Positions 53,487 to 61,822 of a stretch of DNA of 64,000 bases are shown piece by piece; position 1 is the stretch's first letter, and each line of letters starts with the position of its first letter. The translations under genes and the position numbers were made by a program. The notes below the pieces were generated by a model, which saw only the letters and a list, made by a program, of their open reading frames with translations, was not told where the DNA came from and searched no databases. This DNA comes from Alphaproteobacteria bacterium. Lineage in GTDB: Bacteria > Pseudomonadota > Alphaproteobacteria > Reyranellales > Reyranellaceae. The DNA lies in the NCBI GenBank assembly GCA_017307275.1, contig JAFKFK010000017.1:80959-144958 (forward strand), written 5' to 3'.

Positions 53487-56408
53487 TTACCAGACGATGC
53501 GCACGCCCGCCGTGAGCGCATGGGCACTGTCCTGCCCGGAGATGTCGCCCTCATAGCGCAGAAAGGCGGTTGTTCCCTGGGCGATGGCGGTATTGGCGGC
53601 GAAGCCCAGCACGACGCCGTCGCGCTGCGGCGAGGCGCCATAGGTCGTGAACGGCATTGCCGCTGCACCGGCGAAAGTGGCCGTCACCGGCCGTGCCACG
53701 TCGCCGAACTCATGGCTCCAGCCCAGCCGGAACTGCATGGCGAGACGTTCGCGGCAGCCCATGTCCATCGAGGCGCCGAGCTGGGCGCCCAGCACCGTGC
53801 GCAGCGAGTTGGTCGTCTGGGAGGCGACGCTGAGGTTCAGCGAGCCTGCCCTGGTCTCGGTGAAGGCATTCTGGGTTGCCGTGAAGGCCTGCAGGCGGGC
53901 GAAAGGGGTGACGAAGGCGCTGCTGTCGCCGCCGAAGTCGAAGCGATAGCCACCCTCGACCTGGCCGTAGAACTGGTTGGCGCCCGTGATGCCTTGGGCC
54001 GTGCGCGTGGCGAGGCCCGGGACGGCGATGTTGCGCCACATCTGGTTGGAACTGTAGGCGTAGCCCACGATGGCGTCGGCGTAGACCTTGCCTTCATTGT
54101 AGTTGGCATAGAGGCCGGTCTGGATCGTGTCGGAAACGCCACGTCCGTCGAAGCCTGCAACCCACTGCGTGCCGCTGGTGTAGCCGACCGTCACACCGGC
54201 ACGCAGGCCGGGCGCCAGCAGGCGGTCGAGGCCGGCGGCGAAGCCTCCGACGTTGTAGGTGACGGCGCCGGTATTCACGCCGTTGCCGACCGTGCCCAGG
54301 CCGCCGAGCGCGCCACCCCAGGCGCCCCACACGGCGGGCGTCGTCGTATCGCAGGCGACATTGCACGCTTCGGCCAACGCAACGCGGCTGCTGCCGCGAA
54401 GACTGCCGCCACCACCCGCCTGGGCGGAGAAGTTGCTCATGAAGAGCTGTGCGTTCTGCACCATGGCGGTGGAAAAGCCGGCGTAGTTCTGGCCGCTGAT
54501 CGACGTCAGGACAGCTTGGCCCTGAGTGGCCGTGAGCGTGGAGAGTGCGCCGAGCACTGTCGCGAAGTCACCGGTCGCGTTGCCGGCATTGGCGTCGAGC
54601 ACGGCGCCCACGGCGGCCTGCGTCGGCGTCTGCGCGGCCTGCGCGAAGCCGCCGACCTGCAGGGTCAGATAGACGTTGTTGGCGTCGTAGCTAAGGCTGG
54701 GCTGCAGGAAGGGATAGTTGCTGACGGCGTTCGTGTAGGTGCCGATGATGCCGCCGCCGGCATTCAGGATGGTGTAGGTCGTGCGCGGGGCGTAGGTGCC
54801 CGGTGCGGCCGCAACGCCCACCGTGCCGCCTTGCAGCGTCGCCGTGCCGGTGACGTTGATCCGGTCGCTGATCGACGAACCGGCGACTTCGGCGAGGTAC
54901 GTGAAGCTGCCCGGTGTTTGCGTGTAGTTGCCGACGATGGTGATCGTTCCAATCGAGTTGCCCGGCGACAGCACGCCGCTATGCACGACATTGCCGACGA
55001 GCGTGCCGTTTCCGTTCAGAACGCCTTGGGGGCCGATGGTGATGGTCGTGGCCGACAGGCTGGTGTTGATCGTCGCCTGGCCCTGCTGGACGGTGAAGTT
55101 GCCCGTGCCGAGCGTGACGGGCGCGTTGAAGGCAATCGATCCGCTGCCGACGACGAGATTGCTGCTGGTACCCGTGACCGATGCGCCGAACGTGCCGGAG
55201 CCTTGCTGCATCAACGTGGTGTCGCCAGCCAGGATGACCGGCATGGTGGTGGAGAAACCGCTGGCCAGGTTGACGGTGTTCTGCAGCGACAGAACGGGCG
55301 TCGTGCCGCCATAGGCGCTGCTGACCTTGCCGTTCCAGCGATAGCCGACATAACCGCCGGCCGCGTCGTAGAGATAGTCGAAGCCTTCGAAGAACTCGCG
55401 GCCCGTGTTCACGTAGACCGCCGATCCGCCCACGACGTCGACGACGTTGGGCTGGAGCGCATTGCCGGTCGTGCCGGTGGTGAAGGTGTAGAACGCCGGC
55501 TGCACCGTGCTCTGCCCCGGCAGATAGATGGAGATCTGGGCGTTGCTGCTGGGGACGACGCAGTTCTTGCCGCCGGGCGGCGAGGGGCACACTGCGGTCT
55601 GCAGCGTGGCGCCCGCAGGCGGCGTCAGGAACATGTAGTTGATGCCACTGTCCTGCAGGATGGAGCCCGTCCCGGTCGCGCCGCCGGCCGAGACCGTCAT
55701 CGTGGCGGCGTTCCAGACTTCCGTCGGATTGGCGGTGTTGGGCGTCAGCTTCACGAAGGCGAAGTTCTGGGTGAGCTGCGTAGACATGCCCAGGGTGACG
55801 CCGCTGTCGGTGATGAGATAGCCCGGACGGACGGTGCTCACCGGCTGGCCCGAGGCCAGCGACGTGAGATTGAGAAAGGGATTCATGTTGGACGTCGCCG
55901 GCGCGGACTGGGCCGTGCCTCGATCGAAACCGATGCCCATGAAGGCGGTGCCGGTCGGATTGGAGTTGGGCGTGCAGCTACGGGCATCGGTCTGGCAGGT
56001 GATGCTGGTGACCTGCAGGACCTTCACCTGCGCCGTCGCCACCGTATTGCCCGCGCCGTTCTGGATGTTGACGTTGGTCAGCCAGTAGGTGCCGTTCTCG
56101 ATGATGCCGCTGCTGTTGTAGGTGAGCTGGCCGGGGCCGAGATTCTGATCGTTGGGACCAGGCGTGTAATTGTCCGGCGTGGCCGTGATCCCGGTGGAGC
56201 CGGTATCCATGGTGAACTTGGTCGGCGAGCCGTTGCCGACCTGCAGGTAGATCTGACCGGGGTTGCTGGCCGTCATGGCTCCGTTCGTGAACGGGATCGT
56301 GACCGTGTTGTAGTTGTCGTAGGTGTTCCACGATTGCGCGTGGACCGAGCCATGAAAAATCCATGCCGCGACGAGACCGCAGGCAGCGGCCGATAGCTTT
56401 ACGTTCAA
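53487..56408 (-). CDS. Autotransporter with pepsin-like aspartic peptidase passenger
   Basis: A 973-residue type Va secretion protein. Residues 1-25 are a signal peptide ending SVHAQ. Residues ~40-360 read as a pepsin-fold aspartic peptidase: D68-T-G-S-T-G in [15 protein letters not shown], a flap-like [20 protein letters not shown] (95-114), FMGIGFDRG (156-164), a second D253-S-G in [14 protein letters not shown], and a closing [20 protein letters not shown]. Cysteine pairs C138/C145 and C274/C283 could form disulfides. A short PATR-like beta region with [20 protein letters not shown] and a helical linker follow, then the beta-barrel (693-973, [11 protein letters not shown] to VRIVW). The frame is open upstream; a TTG at 56408 with GGGGGAG eight bases before it gives a clean signal peptide. 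The linker and barrel are paralogous to those of the giant autotransporter. Peptidase activity is inferred. Confidence 0.85.
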   Translation of the reverse strand: MNVKLSAAACGLVAAWIFHGSVHAQSWNTYDNYNTVTIPFTNGAMTASNPGQIYLQVGNGSPTKFTMDTGSTGITATPDNYTPGPNDQNLGPGQLTYNSSGIIENGTYWLTNVNIQNGAGNTVATAQVKVLQVTSITCQTDARSCTPNSNPTGTAFMGIGFDRGTAQSAPATSNMNPFLNLTSLASGQPVSTVRPGYLITDSGVTLGMSTQLTQNFAFVKLTPNTANPTEVWNAATMTVSAGGATGTGSILQDSGINYMFLTPPAGATLQTAVCPSPPGGKNCVVPSSNAQISIYLPGQSTVQPAFYTFTTGTTGNALQPNVVDVVGGSAVYVNTGREFFEGFDYLYDAAGGYVGYRWNGKVSSAYGGTTPVLSLQNTVNLASGFSTTMPVILAGDTTLMQQGSGTFGASVTGTSSNLVVGSGSIAFNAPVTLGTGNFTVQQGQATINTSLSATTITIGPQGVLNGNGTLVGNVVHSGVLSPGNSIGTITIVGNYTQTPGSFTYLAEVAGSSISDRINVTGTATLQGGTVGVAAAPGTYAPRTTYTILNAGGGIIGTYTNAVSNYPFLQPSLSYDANNVYLTLQVGGFAQAAQTPTQAAVGAVLDANAGNATGDFATVLGALSTLTATQGQAVLTSISGQNYAGFSTAMVQNAQLFMSNFSAQAGGGGSLRGSSRVALAEACNVACDTTTPAVWGAWGGALGGLGTVGNGVNTGAVTYNVGGFAAGLDRLLAPGLRAGVTVGYTSGTQWVAGFDGRGVSDTIQTGLYANYNEGKVYADAIVGYAYSSNQMWRNIAVPGLATRTAQGITGANQFYGQVEGGYRFDFGGDSSAFVTPFARLQAFTATQNAFTETRAGSLNLSVASQTTNSLRTVLGAQLGASMDMGCRERLAMQFRLGWSHEFGDVARPVTATFAGAAAMPFTTYGASPQRDGVVLGFAANTAIAQGTTAFLRYEGDISGQDSAHALTAGVRIVW

Positions 56409-56536
56409 AGAGTTTGCTCCCCCAGATCGCGACGACGGTACATGACGGCACATATCGTCACAATAGATGCAGGTAGAATGGCCATGGAGTAAGGTTGAAC
56501 TTCTGCCCGTTCCGCCCGGACTGAGAGCATCCAGAC
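56409..56536. promoter_or_regulatory. Divergent promoter region between protease autotransporter and avidin-like gene
   Basis: A 128-base gap whose only role can be to drive the two divergent genes. A TAGAAT at 56474-56479 could be a -10 element for the avidin gene, without a clear -35. The leader of the autotransporter gene contains GGGGGAG before its TTG start. Confidence 0.4.
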
Positions 56537-56944
56537 ATGATCCGCCCCTTCGCCTGCGTTGCGTTTCTGTTGTCGATGTCGTTGTCGACCGTCGCTGGAG
56601 CCCAATCCGGCGGGCGCGTCGGGACGTGGGCAAACGATCATGGATCTCAGCTCGTCATCCGCTCGATCGGAGCGGACGGCAGCGTCACGGGCACCTATGC
56701 CAACAACTCCTCGAACTATGAATGCCGCGGCGTCGCCTTCCCGATCGTGGGCTGGCTCGACGGCGACATGATCTCCTACACGACGAAGTGGAAGAGCGGG
56801 GCGGCGGACTGCAAGTCGATCACGTCCTGGACCGGATATTTCCGCGAGGGCCGCCTCGCTGTCGAATGGGTGCTGGTCTATCACGACGCGGCCGAAGGGC
56901 GTCCCAAGGTTCGTGCAGGTCAGGACTCATACAAGCGCAACTAG
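56537..56944 (+). CDS. Avidin-family biotin-binding protein (rhizavidin-like)
   Basis: A 135-residue exported protein. Signal peptide residues 1-23 (PFACVAFLLSMSLSTVAGAQ) precede an eight-strand avidin barrel. Against streptavidin, biotin contacts appear as N33 (N23), S37 (S27), Y54 (Y43), W85 (W79), S94 (S88), T96 (T90), W98 (W92), W111 (W108) and D130 (D128). The tryptophan that streptavidin contributes from a neighbouring subunit (W120) is not present in the EGRPKVRAGQDSY stretch, and C63 and C92 match the cysteine pair of rhizavidin, so a disulfide-containing dimeric avidin is predicted. FPIVGWLDG and SWTGYF are family blocks. It is divergent from the aspartic-peptidase autotransporter. 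Biotin binding is inferred from residue conservation. Confidence 0.88.
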   Translation: MIRPFACVAFLLSMSLSTVAGAQSGGRVGTWANDHGSQLVIRSIGADGSVTGTYANNSSNYECRGVAFPIVGWLDGDMISYTTKWKSGAADCKSITSWTGYFREGRLAVEWVLVYHDAAEGRPKVRAGQDSYKRN

Positions 56945-57078
56945 AGGCAGGCGCGTTGCGGGGAAGGCGTCCGCAACAACGAGCATGGATAAGGTCGGAG
57001 CGACGCACGAGTTGTCCGGCGCAGACGAGAGAGGGCGGTCCTTCAGGGGCAAGACATCAAGAAACGGGAGAGCAAGGC

Positions 57079-57618
57079 ATGGGGGCGTTCTCGGTTTGGC
57101 AGTGGGCCGCCGTTCTGGTTGTTCTCGGTGTTCCGGCTTGGATTCTCGTTCGTCATCTCCACCAGCAGCGCACGGCGCCGTCGACTGCCGAGCCGTCCGG
57201 GATTGGTGGCTGGCTCGCTTTCATGGCCTTCGGACTGTGCTTGGGGCTTTTCCGGAATGTTGTGGGAACGGTTGAATCGCTTCCCACCTACATGTCGGGC
57301 TTCCGGAACCCCAACGGTCATCTGCAGCTTGTCGTCATCGGGCTTTTGACGGCCGTGTACCTGGTCGTAAGTCTGTTGGTCATCGTTGCGTTGTTTCAGA
57401 GAAGACGGGCCACACGGCAGTTCTACCTCGTCTTCTGGATTCTCTCCGCGCTGGTGCCTTTGAGCTTGTTGCTCTTGCTGACCGTCCCGGGCATCAGACT
57501 GGACATGCTTTATTCCGCCGAGGATGTCGGCTGGAACATCGCGAGGGTCGTCCTTGTCGGTCTTTGGTACTGGTATCTGTGCGTGTCCGTTCGGGTGAAG
57601 AATACGCTGACGAACTAG
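57079..57618 (+). CDS. DUF2569-like small membrane protein
   Basis: A 179-residue protein with four hydrophobic segments: WAAVLVVLGVPAWILV, GWLAFMAFGLCLGLF, LVVIGLLTAVYLVVSLLVIV and FYLVFWILSALVPLSLLLLL. The GIGGWLAF motif at the second segment resembles DUF2569 proteins; function unknown. ATG 57079 with GGGAG upstream is chosen, although the frame remains open further upstream through the avidin gene. It lies 134 bases after the avidin gene in the same direction and may be co-transcribed with it. Confidence 0.7.
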   Translation: MGAFSVWQWAAVLVVLGVPAWILVRHLHQQRTAPSTAEPSGIGGWLAFMAFGLCLGLFRNVVGTVESLPTYMSGFRNPNGHLQLVVIGLLTAVYLVVSLLVIVALFQRRRATRQFYLVFWILSALVPLSLLLLLTVPGIRLDMLYSAEDVGWNIARVVLVGLWYWYLCVSVRVKNTLTN

Positions 57619-57798
57619 ACGCACGTCGTGCGCATGGAACCGCATCGTGTGGCGGCCGGTGTGCGGAAGTGTGATGCAAAAATGCAACAATACATGTAGA
57701 TTGTCCCCATGAACGGCGGGCACTCTTTCCGCCACTATTGGCATCGCCGCTGGGGGACACCCGCTGGCAGCCGGCTTTGAGTCCAGGGGGAGAAGTTA

Positions 57799-58515
57799 AT
57801 GGCGTTGAGCGCCGGGCACTGCACTCACTCGAGTGCGCGAGTCTTTTCCCAGGTAGTGGCCTGTTCAGTCGCAGTCACGGTGTTGGCCGTCCTGGCGTTG
57901 TTCGCGACGGCAGCCACTCTGTCTCCTGTAATGGCTCAAGCAAAAGCGCCCGCGAAGTCGAAGTTGAAGCCGGTCGCCAAGGCCGATCCGACGGACCAGA
58001 TGGCCGATCAGCTCAATGCCAAATGGCAGCAGGACAATGCCGCCTTCTCTGGCTTCAACCAGGCAGCGCCTGCCGCGGTGCAGGCGTCATACGCCGTCCC
58101 CCCGGCCACCTCAGCTCCTGCGTCCGGCATCACAAACGAGTGGGGCGACCGTCTGGTCTCGCGCGCCATGAACTATCTGGGCACGCCTTATCGTTACGGC
58201 GGCATCTCGCCGAAGACGGGTTTCGACTGCAGCGGCTTCGTCTACTACCTCTATGGCGCGGTCTTCGGACAAAGGATCCCGCGCATGCCGCACGATATGG
58301 TGCGCGAGGGCACGCCCGTCGCACGCAACGACCTCAAGCGGGGAGACCTCGTCCTCTTCGGTCACCGGGGCACGTTCACCCATATCGGAATCTATGCGGG
58401 CAACAACCAGTTCGTTCATGCCACGCATCGCGGCTCGCCCGTCATGGTGACGAACCTGGACGCCGATTACTACCGCACCCGCTACATGATGGCGGTGAGG
58501 CTGTCTCCGCAGTAG
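57799..58515 (+). CDS. NlpC/P60 family peptidoglycan hydrolase
   Basis: A 238-residue exported cysteine peptidase, probably cleaving a peptide bond in peptidoglycan stems. An N-terminal hydrophobic helix (~18-45, VAVTVLAVLALFATAATLS then PVMAQ) leads to a Lys/Ala/Pro-rich linker. The catalytic domain (~115-238) has C144 in GFDCSGFVYYLYG, H195 in GTFTHIGIYAG and H207 in FVHATH. YLGTPYRYGG is the conserved opening. The ATG follows GGGGAGAAG. It is a single-gene unit after a 180-base gap, ending in a shared hairpin with the convergent aldolase. Confidence 0.94.
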   Translation: MALSAGHCTHSSARVFSQVVACSVAVTVLAVLALFATAATLSPVMAQAKAPAKSKLKPVAKADPTDQMADQLNAKWQQDNAAFSGFNQAAPAAVQASYAVPPATSAPASGITNEWGDRLVSRAMNYLGTPYRYGGISPKTGFDCSGFVYYLYGAVFGQRIPRMPHDMVREGTPVARNDLKRGDLVLFGHRGTFTHIGIYAGNNQFVHATHRGSPVMVTNLDADYYRTRYMMAVRLSPQ

Positions 58516-58578
58516 CGGCGCCGGAGGCATCGCGCCTGCTGCGCCGCGAGGGAGCGATTGCCAGCCCTCAAAGAGAAA

Positions 58579-58613
58579 GGGCGTCGGGTCACCCTGAAGG
58601 TTACCCAACGCCC
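58579..58613 (-). terminator. Terminator between nlpC/P60 gene and aldolase gene
   Basis: A 15-bp stem with two mismatches (58579-58593 with 58599-58613) and a CTGAA loop. On the minus strand it is followed by TTTCTCTTTG, which fits an intrinsic terminator for the aldolase gene 27 bases upstream; it may also end the nlpC/P60 transcript. Confidence 0.7.
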
Positions 58614-58640
58614 CATCGAATGCAGTAGCTTGTCGCTGCC

Positions 58641-59561
58641 TTACATCTTACCCTGATAGATGCCGATGATCTTGTCGAGCATGTCGAGCGCCTGATCGCG
58701 CGGGCGCTGGAAGGTGTTGCGGCCGATGATCGAGCCGTTGGCGCCACCGTCGCGCAGGCCGCGGATCTCGGTGAACAGGCCTTCGAGGTCCTTCGCTTCG
58801 CCGCCGGAGAAGACGACGATGCGGCGGCCGTTGAACGTCGCCTGCATGACATGCTTGATGCGCGCGGCCATCGTCGAGGTGTCGACCTGGGCCTTCTCGT
58901 AGGCGGTCTTGGCTTCCGGCTGCCACAGCACGTTGGTCGGCGGCTTCACCTTGATGATGTGGGCGCCGAGCAGGGCAGCGATGTGGGCGGCATAGGCGCA
59001 GACGTCGAGCGCCGTTTCACCCGCCTTGTCGAGCTTGCCGCCGCGCGGATAGGACCACATGACGACGGCGAGGCCGACCGACTTGGCCTCTTCCGCCATC
59101 TCGCGGATCTCTTCCATCATCTCGTACTGGTCTTCCGAGCCCGGATAGATCGTGAAGCCGATCGCCGAGCAGCCGAGGCGCAGCGCGTCCATCACCGAGG
59201 CGGTGACGGCCTGGTCCTTGTTGGTCGACAGCGAGTTCGCCGAGTTGACCTTGAGGATGGTGGGAATGGCGCCCGCGAACGTGTCGGCACCGGCCTCGAG
59301 CGGGCCGAGCGGGGCGGCATAGGCGTTCAGCCCGGCGTCGATGGCGAGCTGGTAGTGGTAGTGCGGATCGTAGGCGTCGGGGTTCGGCGCGAACGAGCGG
59401 GCCGGGCCGTGCTCGAAGCCCTGGTCGACCGGCAGGATCACCATCTTGCCCGAGCCACCCAGGCGGCCGTGCATCAGGATGCGGGCCAGATTGGCCTTCG
59501 TGCCGGGGCAATCGCTCTCGTAGTTGTCGAGGATCTTCTTGACGGTACGGGTAATCTTCAC
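58641..59561 (-). CDS. fbaB: Class I fructose-bisphosphate aldolase, DhnA/FbaB type
   Basis: A 306-residue TIM-barrel aldolase converting fructose 1,6-bisphosphate to dihydroxyacetone phosphate and glyceraldehyde 3-phosphate through a Schiff base. The likely lysine is K204 in GAHIIKVKPPTN. MVILPVDQGFEHGPARSF near the start and IVVFSGGEAKDLEGLF plus GANGSIIGRNTFQRP (phosphate binding) at the end are typical of archaeal-type class I aldolases. A long MEEIREMAEEAKSVGLAVV helix lies in the middle. The gene is 60 bases downstream of the PuuE-like gene on the same strand but has its own function in glycolysis/gluconeogenesis. Confidence 0.94.
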   Translation of the reverse strand: MKITRTVKKILDNYESDCPGTKANLARILMHGRLGGSGKMVILPVDQGFEHGPARSFAPNPDAYDPHYHYQLAIDAGLNAYAAPLGPLEAGADTFAGAIPTILKVNSANSLSTNKDQAVTASVMDALRLGCSAIGFTIYPGSEDQYEMMEEIREMAEEAKSVGLAVVMWSYPRGGKLDKAGETALDVCAYAAHIAALLGAHIIKVKPPTNVLWQPEAKTAYEKAQVDTSTMAARIKHVMQATFNGRRIVVFSGGEAKDLEGLFTEIRGLRDGGANGSIIGRNTFQRPRDQALDMLDKIIGIYQGKM

Positions 59562-59621
59562 GGGCCAGCTCCCAAGCGGTTCATTGCAACCGAAATCGGG
59601 GCCGGTGATAGCTGCGGAGGG

Positions 59622-60545
59622 CTATTCGTTCAAGCCCTTGCCGGAGTAGGGGTGTGTGGCAATCCAGTGTTTGGCGATGTCCACGCGGCCCGTGACCCAG
59701 ACGCCCTGGTGCTTCTGGACATGGTCCAGGAACCGCCAGAGGCCCGCCATACGGCCCGGATGGCCGATCAGGCGCTGGTGCAGGCCGACCGACATCATCT
59801 TGGGTGCCGTGGCGCCCTCGCGGTAGAGCACGTCGAAGGCGTCGCGGAGCAGCCCGAACCACTGGTCGGAATGGACCATGCCGGCGGCATATTTGCCGTC
59901 GTTGTTGGTGAGCGAATAGGGCACCACGAGATGCGGCTTGCCCTCGACGGTCTGCCAGAAGGGCAGCTCCTCGCCGTAATAGTCCGAATCGTAGGTGAAG
60001 CCGCCTTCCTCGACCAGCAGGCGGCGGGTGTTCACGCTGGGGCCATAGCGGCAGTACCAGCCGGCCGGCCGCTCGCCGACCGTCTTCTTCAGCGACGCGA
60101 TCGCCTTCTGAATGTGCTCGCGCTCTTCTTCCTCGGAGAGTTGGAAGTGGCGCACCCAGCGCCAGCCGTGGCAGCAGACGTCCCAGCCCGCGGCGCGGAT
60201 CGCTTCGGCAGCCGGCGGATTGCGCTCCAGCGCCAGGGCGCAGCCGAACACGGTGAGCGGCAGGCCGCGTTCGAGGAAGGCGCGCTGGATGCGCCAGAAG
60301 CCGACCCGGCTGCCGAACTCGAACATGCTCTCGCCCGCGAGGTCGCGTCCCTTGAGGCCGACGGAGGAGGTGCTCGATTCGGTGAGGCCGGTCTCGGTGT
60401 AGCCTTCGCCGTCCTGTATCGAGGGTTCGGAACCTTCCTCGTAGTTCACGACGAAGTTCAGCGCGATCCGTGCGCCGCCCGGCCACTTGGGATCGGGCGG
60501 GTTGGCGCCGTAGCCGATGAAGTCGCGGGTCGGTTGCCAGCTCAT
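59622..60545 (-). CDS. puuE: Polysaccharide-deacetylase-fold allantoinase (PuuE-like), copy 1
   Basis: A 307-residue cytosolic hydrolase of the metal-independent allantoinase PuuE family, which opens allantoin to allantoate in purine breakdown. The family opening is RDFIGYGANPPDPKWPGGAR, then ALNFVVNYEEGSEPSIQDG, FEFGSRVGFWRI, WDVCCHGWRWVRHFQLSEEE and GWYCRYGPSVNTRRLLVEEG. It overlaps the upstream small gene by four bases (ATGA). It is clearly paralogous to the gene at 60886-61812. Because family members include other amidohydrolytic deacetylases, the two copies may use different ureides. Confidence 0.85.
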   Translation of the reverse strand: MSWQPTRDFIGYGANPPDPKWPGGARIALNFVVNYEEGSEPSIQDGEGYTETGLTESSTSSVGLKGRDLAGESMFEFGSRVGFWRIQRAFLERGLPLTVFGCALALERNPPAAEAIRAAGWDVCCHGWRWVRHFQLSEEEEREHIQKAIASLKKTVGERPAGWYCRYGPSVNTRRLLVEEGGFTYDSDYYGEELPFWQTVEGKPHLVVPYSLTNNDGKYAAGMVHSDQWFGLLRDAFDVLYREGATAPKMMSVGLHQRLIGHPGRMAGLWRFLDHVQKHQGVWVTGRVDIAKHWIATHPYSGKGLNE

Positions 60546-60874
60546 ATGGGTCTCCTCACCAGTTCGGCGCCCATCTGACGGGCGATGTCGGCGACTTTCT
60601 CATTCCAGGTGCGCATCGAGATTCGCGTCACGCCGGCGCGCAGACAGGCGAGCGCGTAGCCCGGCGCATCGCCGCAATCGACGATCAGCGTGAAGGCAAT
60701 GTCGGGAAACTCCCGGCGCGCGCGCGCCTGCAAGGCGCCGAGATAGCCCGCGCCATAACGCGACGCGGCATCTTCAGGCGTCAACAGGACGGGCGCCGTG
60801 CCGTTGGCGCGTGCGGCCAACAGCGCGGCTTCCATCTGCCGCCAGTCGCGAACGATCTCGAAGTCCCCCGCCAT
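60542..60874 (-). CDS. Small uncharacterised protein between the two PuuE-like genes
   Basis: A 110-residue protein that I do not recognise. It has an alternating beta/alpha pattern: FEIVRDWRQMEAALLAARA, APVLLTPEDAASRYGAGYLG, FTLIVDCGDAPGYALACLRA and GVTRISMRTWNEKVADIARQ, like a fragment of a Rossmann or TIM-barrel domain, with two cysteines at ~87 and ~96. No signal peptide. The start ATG lies in a perfect palindrome and lacks a ribosome site, so translation may depend on coupling to the upstream PuuE-like gene 11 bases away. Its tight placement in the ureide operon suggests an accessory role. Confidence 0.7.
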   Translation of the reverse strand: MAGDFEIVRDWRQMEAALLAARANGTAPVLLTPEDAASRYGAGYLGALQARARREFPDIAFTLIVDCGDAPGYALACLRAGVTRISMRTWNEKVADIARQMGAELVRRPI

Positions 60875-60883
60875 GGCGGGGGA
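60864..60883. repeat. 20-bp perfect palindrome covering a start codon
   Basis: The core CCCCCGCCATGGCGGGGG (60865-60882), extended by one T-A pair, is perfectly self-complementary. The ATG of the 110-residue gene (60872-60874 on the minus strand) lies at its centre. In RNA it could hide the start codon in a GC-rich hairpin. Confidence 0.75.
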
Positions 60884-60885
60884 TA

Positions 60886-61812
60886 TTACTCATTCAGCCC
60901 TTTGCCGGGATAGGGATGCGTCTTGATCCAGTGCTTGGCGATGTCGAGGCGACGCGTAACCCAGACGCCCTCGTGCTTCTGGATATGGTCGAGCAGGCGC
61001 TCCAGCCCGACGGCGCGGGCGGGGTGGCCGATCAGGCGCATGTGCAGGCCGACCGACATCATCTTGGGCTGCGTCGCCCCTTCGCGATAGAGCATGTCGA
61101 AGGCATCGCGCACGAAGGAGAACCACTGGTCCGACGTGCCGATGGACGCAGCGAACTGGCCGTCGTTGTTGGTGATGGAGTAGGGCACGACAAGCTGCTG
61201 CTTGCCGTCGACGGTGACCCAGAAGGGCAGCTCATCGCCGTAATAGTCGCTGTCGTAGAGGAAGCCGCCTTCCTCGGCGACCAGCCGCCGCGTGTTCACG
61301 CTGGGTCCATAGCGGCAGTACCAGCCCAGTGGCCGCTCGCCGGTCATCTTCTGGATGATGCCGATCGCCTTGCGGATATGCTCGCGTTCCTCGGCTTCGC
61401 TGAGTTCGTAGTGCTTGATCCAGCGATAGCCATGCGAGCAGACATCGAAGCCTGCCTTGGCGATTGCAGCCGACGCGTCGGGATTGCGCTCCATCGCAAG
61501 CGCGCAGCCGAAGATCGTCATCGGCAGGTTGCGCTCCTGGAAGAGCCGCATCAGCCGCCAGAAGCCGACCCGGCTGCCATATTCGAACAGGCCTTCGCCG
61601 GCGAGGTCGCGGCCCTGAATCGTCTGGCCCATGCGGCCTGCGTCGGTCAGGCCGATCTCGGTGTGGCCTTCGCCGTCCTGCATCGAAGGCTCGGAGCCTT
61701 CTTCGTAGTTCATGACGAAGTTGACTGCGATCCGCGCCCCGTTGGGCCATTTGGGATTCGGCGGATTGGCGCCGTAACCGATGAAGTCGCGGCGGACGTC
61801 GTAAGGCATCAT
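60886..61812 (-). CDS. puuE: Polysaccharide-deacetylase-fold allantoinase (PuuE-like), copy 2
   Basis: A ~308-residue paralogue of the gene at 59622-60545, with the same blocks: RDFIGYGANPPNPKWPNGAR, VNFVMNYEEGSEPSMQDG, YEYGSRVGFWRLMRLFQE, FDVCSHGYRWIKHYELSEAE, GWYCRYGPSVNTRRLVAEEG. The frame starts TTG-ATG-ATG; the ATG at 61812 or 61809 with GGAG just upstream is most likely. It follows the ureidoglycolate lyase gene by about ten bases. Having allA next door supports a ureide substrate. The two copies differ mainly around residues 50-70, which may bear on specificity. Confidence 0.87.
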   Translation of the reverse strand: MMPYDVRRDFIGYGANPPNPKWPNGARIAVNFVMNYEEGSEPSMQDGEGHTEIGLTDAGRMGQTIQGRDLAGEGLFEYGSRVGFWRLMRLFQERNLPMTIFGCALAMERNPDASAAIAKAGFDVCSHGYRWIKHYELSEAEEREHIRKAIGIIQKMTGERPLGWYCRYGPSVNTRRLVAEEGGFLYDSDYYGDELPFWVTVDGKQQLVVPYSITNNDGQFAASIGTSDQWFSFVRDAFDMLYREGATQPKMMSVGLHMRLIGHPARAVGLERLLDHIQKHEGVWVTRRLDIAKHWIKTHPYPGKGLNE

Positions 61813-61822
61813 CAAACTCCGA

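Noticed and set aside
53520..56396. 958-codon plus-strand frame antisense to the protease autotransporter
   Set aside because: Its product is low-complexity and without motifs, while the minus-strand frame has signal peptide, DTG/DSG motifs and a full beta-barrel.
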